Shown: positions 30,528-32,232 of the stretch, one piece after another
How the letters are laid out: every line of letters begins with the position of its first letter
How positions within the stretch are numbered: position 1 is the stretch's first letter
Assembly (NCBI GenBank): GCA_003135575.1
Contig: PLCG01000094.1
Span: 1,312 to 33,543 of the forward strand
From: Nitrososphaerota archaeon
GTDB lineage: Archaea > Thermoproteota > Nitrososphaeria > Nitrososphaerales > Gagatemarchaeaceae
Reading direction: 5' to 3'
DNA length: 32,232 nucleotides
Made by a program: the position numbers and the translations under genes
Notes under the pieces: generated by a model
Database searches by the model: none
What the model was told of the DNA's origin: nothing
What the model saw: the letters and a program-made list of their open reading frames with translations, nothing else

Positions 30528-30791
30528 CTATCGGGAAGAGACCTTGTTTTCGACCTGGCTGAGCCGTGCCTTGATTTCCGCAATTTCTTGTACTTCTGGG
30601 AACCGCTTCTCCAAGGAACCAATTCTTTCATCAACTCGTCTTATTTCAGATTGGACGCCGTCGAAACGCGCGTCCAGCACCTTCTCGAGATGGCCCACCT
30701 CCTCGCTTACGATGCTGCGGATTTTGGACTCCATTGTGGGAATGAGGAGCCTCTCCACCCAACCCGGAATCTTCTCCGCCATTTTCGCCAT
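30528..30791 (-). CDS. Small coiled-coil protein
   Basis: About 87 residues. An amphipathic N-terminus (MAEKIPGWVERLLIPTMESK) leads to a long heptad coiled coil (VLDARFDGVQSEIRRVDERI, then IKARLSQVENKV). Similar coiled-coil proteins occur beside toxin genes in archaea, but no toxin is visible here. The GTG at 30797 is an alternative start. ATG at 30791 fits the TTATTTAA box better. Confidence 0.65.
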   Translation of the reverse strand: MAKMAEKIPGWVERLLIPTMESKIRSIVSEEVGHLEKVLDARFDGVQSEIRRVDERIGSLEKRFPEVQEIAEIKARLSQVENKVSSR

Positions 30792-30807
30792 GCTCACTTA
30801 GGCTCGC

Positions 30808-30821
30808 CTCTTATTTAAGAG
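30808..30821. promoter_or_regulatory. Palindromic TATA region of a divergent promoter
   Basis: CTCTTATTTAAGAG has 6-bp inverted arms (CTCTTA/TAAGAG). It lies about 24 nt from the coiled-coil start and about 39 nt from the glycosidase-like start. Confidence 0.5.
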
Positions 30822-30853
30822 CAAACGCGCCAAGGAGAGGTAGAGGACCCGCG

Positions 30854-32059
30854 TTGAGAGTTGGAAAGAATCCTCGACTGCTGACCGTTGCGGTGGCCCT
30901 CGTTGTCATTGGTGGAATCTTGTTGTCTCTTTACATGTCTGCGTGGTTTGGGCATCCCCATCAAGAGTCTACCGCCGCACCGCCACCCTTGGTTCCCATA
31001 CTCTGGGAGTCCACGGCCTTCAACATGTCGAACGGAGAGACGGCCGTCCAAGCTGCCTCGGAGTTCAACGCCAACTTCATCTTCAGAGGGACTTTTCAGT
31101 GGGGGCTCTCTGGAGTCCGGGCGGGGCCCGAATCCTCGACCCCTCTATTTCTCAAGTACGTAGAAAACATCAAGGCGCTCAAGCAGGGCAACCCAAACCT
31201 TGTGTACGAGGGGGGTTTCGGAACCCAGTACCTGCCAAGGAACGATGTCTGGCCTAATGGGACGGCCATCTCTGATGTGGATTTCAACAGCATGGTGGGG
31301 AAGAACAGCACCGGGGGCTGGCTTCAGCTGGAGGGGTACGACGGCTACGTCCCAGACCTGGCGAGCCCGACATTCCGGGCCTTCGTCGTCCAGTGGTCGG
31401 AAAGACAGATCGACGAAGGGGTCGATGGGGTGTTCTTTGACGACCCGTACACCTACGCAAACCACCTGGTGGGCGTGGAGCATCAGGACGCAAGCACTGT
31501 CTATGGTCAATACGGGGGATACATGGCCAGCGTCGTGCAATCGCTCAAGTCCTACGCCTCCGCTCACGGCAGGACTTTCTTTGCAACGATCAACTCAGGA
31601 AGGTGCGTCAACATACAGGGACAGCTGCAATACCCAGCGCTCCTCAGCTTCGAGTCCTACTTCACCTGCTCGGCCGCCGATGAAGACTTCAACGCCACCG
31701 CCAACCCGTCCCTACAGCCCGTAGAGAACTTCACCCAGCTCAAGGCCTCCGTGACGGCCGTCGTGAACGTCCCGATGATGGTATTCATAGATTGGCCGGG
31801 CCAGCAGGCCGCTCTTGGCAGCATGACCACTCAGCAGCAAATAACAGTCCTCACGAATCTTGGCGACAAACTGAAAGCAAGCGGTGTGCCCTTCGTGTAC
31901 CATCTCTACCATCACGTGCCCCTCTATGATTCCGTTGCAGAAGGGACCTACTCCACCCTGTTGCAGTTGGACAAAGAGGCCGCCACAGGATCATCATTCG
32001 GTCAGACGGCATTGCCTCCTCTTGCAGTACCCACGTTAATCCCTGCCCGCAAAGATTGA
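30854..32059 (+). CDS. Secreted or membrane-anchored glycosidase-like protein
   Basis: 401 residues. An N-terminal membrane helix (about 9-30) leads to an extracellular domain that looks like a TIM barrel. Candidate catalytic acids are in GVDGVFFDDPYTYAN (D196-D197), with LQLEGYDGYVPDLASP before it and FESYFTCSA later. The pattern recalls GH114-like and related putative alpha-glycosidases, but I cannot fix the family or sugar. The TTG start has a GGAGAGG 13 nt upstream, one of few SD-like signals here. Confidence 0.65.
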   Translation: MRVGKNPRLLTVAVALVVIGGILLSLYMSAWFGHPHQESTAAPPPLVPILWESTAFNMSNGETAVQAASEFNANFIFRGTFQWGLSGVRAGPESSTPLFLKYVENIKALKQGNPNLVYEGGFGTQYLPRNDVWPNGTAISDVDFNSMVGKNSTGGWLQLEGYDGYVPDLASPTFRAFVVQWSERQIDEGVDGVFFDDPYTYANHLVGVEHQDASTVYGQYGGYMASVVQSLKSYASAHGRTFFATINSGRCVNIQGQLQYPALLSFESYFTCSAADEDFNATANPSLQPVENFTQLKASVTAVVNVPMMVFIDWPGQQAALGSMTTQQQITVLTNLGDKLKASGVPFVYHLYHHVPLYDSVAEGTYSTLLQLDKEAATGSSFGQTALPPLAVPTLIPARKD

Positions 32060-32107
32060 AGGCCGATACGAAGAGAAATTAGCCTGCCTATCCGGGGGAG
32101 AAAGCGC

Positions 32108-32232
32108 TTGAGCTCTGCCCCTGCCATCGACGCGCGGCAACTCACCCGAAAGTACCGCGACAAGGTCGCCGTCGCCGACGCGACCTTCCAGGTGGGGCGC
32201 TCCGAGGTATTCGGCTTCCTGGGCCCCAACGG
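32108..32232 (+). CDS. ABC transporter ATP-binding protein (N-terminus, cut by window end)
   Basis: 41 codons: a typical nucleotide-binding-domain opening with IDARQLTRKYRDKVAVADAT (A-loop Tyr) and VFGFLGPNG, the first half of Walker A. The TTG start has GGGGGAG 7 nt upstream. The order KYxxxxAVxxxxF...GFLGPNG is that of multidrug/DrrA-like exporters. The partner permease lies outside the window. Confidence 0.85.
   Translation, partial: MSSAPAIDARQLTRKYRDKVAVADATFQVGRSEVFGFLGPN

Overview
The window looks archaeal. Most genes have a TATA-like box (TTTAWA or TTAAG type) about 25-35 nt upstream of the start, few have a convincing Shine-Dalgarno, and TTG starts are very common, which together suggest mostly leaderless mRNAs. 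Gene content fits: a VAPB/DUF217-type antitoxin, a tandem winged-helix regulator, a DEAD-box helicase with an RGG tail, Thr/Ser-rich membrane-anchored PQQ propellers and dual CDGSH proteins. A terrestrial Thermoproteota or Nitrososphaeria-like lineage is my best guess, with low confidence. No rRNA, tRNA or CRISPR was found.

Region 1 (1-15.3 kb) is built like a string of cassettes. One or two genes at a time are separated by copies of a degenerate repeat. Its left module begins TTCAGCCCGTCC, its core is GCCCCGGCGGAGGCGCAATG, and a right module reads CTTCATTTTAGCAAAGCGC. All recognised copies point the same way although the genes lie on both strands. Cargo includes VapBC (1.6-2.2 kb), a convergent wHTH/RelE-like pair (2.4-3.0 kb), a truncated VapBC (4.25-4.6 kb), a convergent CopG/GNAT pair (4.7-5.35 kb), AbrB-VapC (6.3-6.9 kb), two RelBE-like operons (7.0-7.5 and 10.35-10.8 kb), two PQQ propeller proteins, a class III cyclase-TolB-TPR protein, a HhH-GPD DNA glycosylase and a J-domain protein.

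Region 2 (15.3-21.1 kb) is a defence island: Vsr, a MutH/Sau3AI-type endonuclease and a C5-cytosine methyltransferase, then a PD-(D/E)XK-DUF2075 helicase with a PLD-zinc partner. The repeat stops at its left edge.

Region 3 (21.1-32.2 kb) is more ordinary: DEAD-box helicase, DJ-1/PfpI protein with a tandem-wHTH regulator, membrane protein, CDGSH and Rieske iron-sulfur proteins, a second cyclase-TolB-TPR protein, a secreted glycosidase-like protein and the start of an ABC ATPase. It also holds a second wHTH/RelE-like pair, inserted at the 3' end of the membrane-protein gene, with a diverged copy of that gene tail left on the far side.

The main observation is that four two-gene addiction or restriction pairs are arranged tail to tail with overlapping 3' ends: 2688-2691, 4895-4905, 16655-16660 and 26788-26791. 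Two of them are paralogous. This is not the usual co-directional operon layout and may define a distinct type of addiction module, spread partly by the repeat-bounded cassette array.
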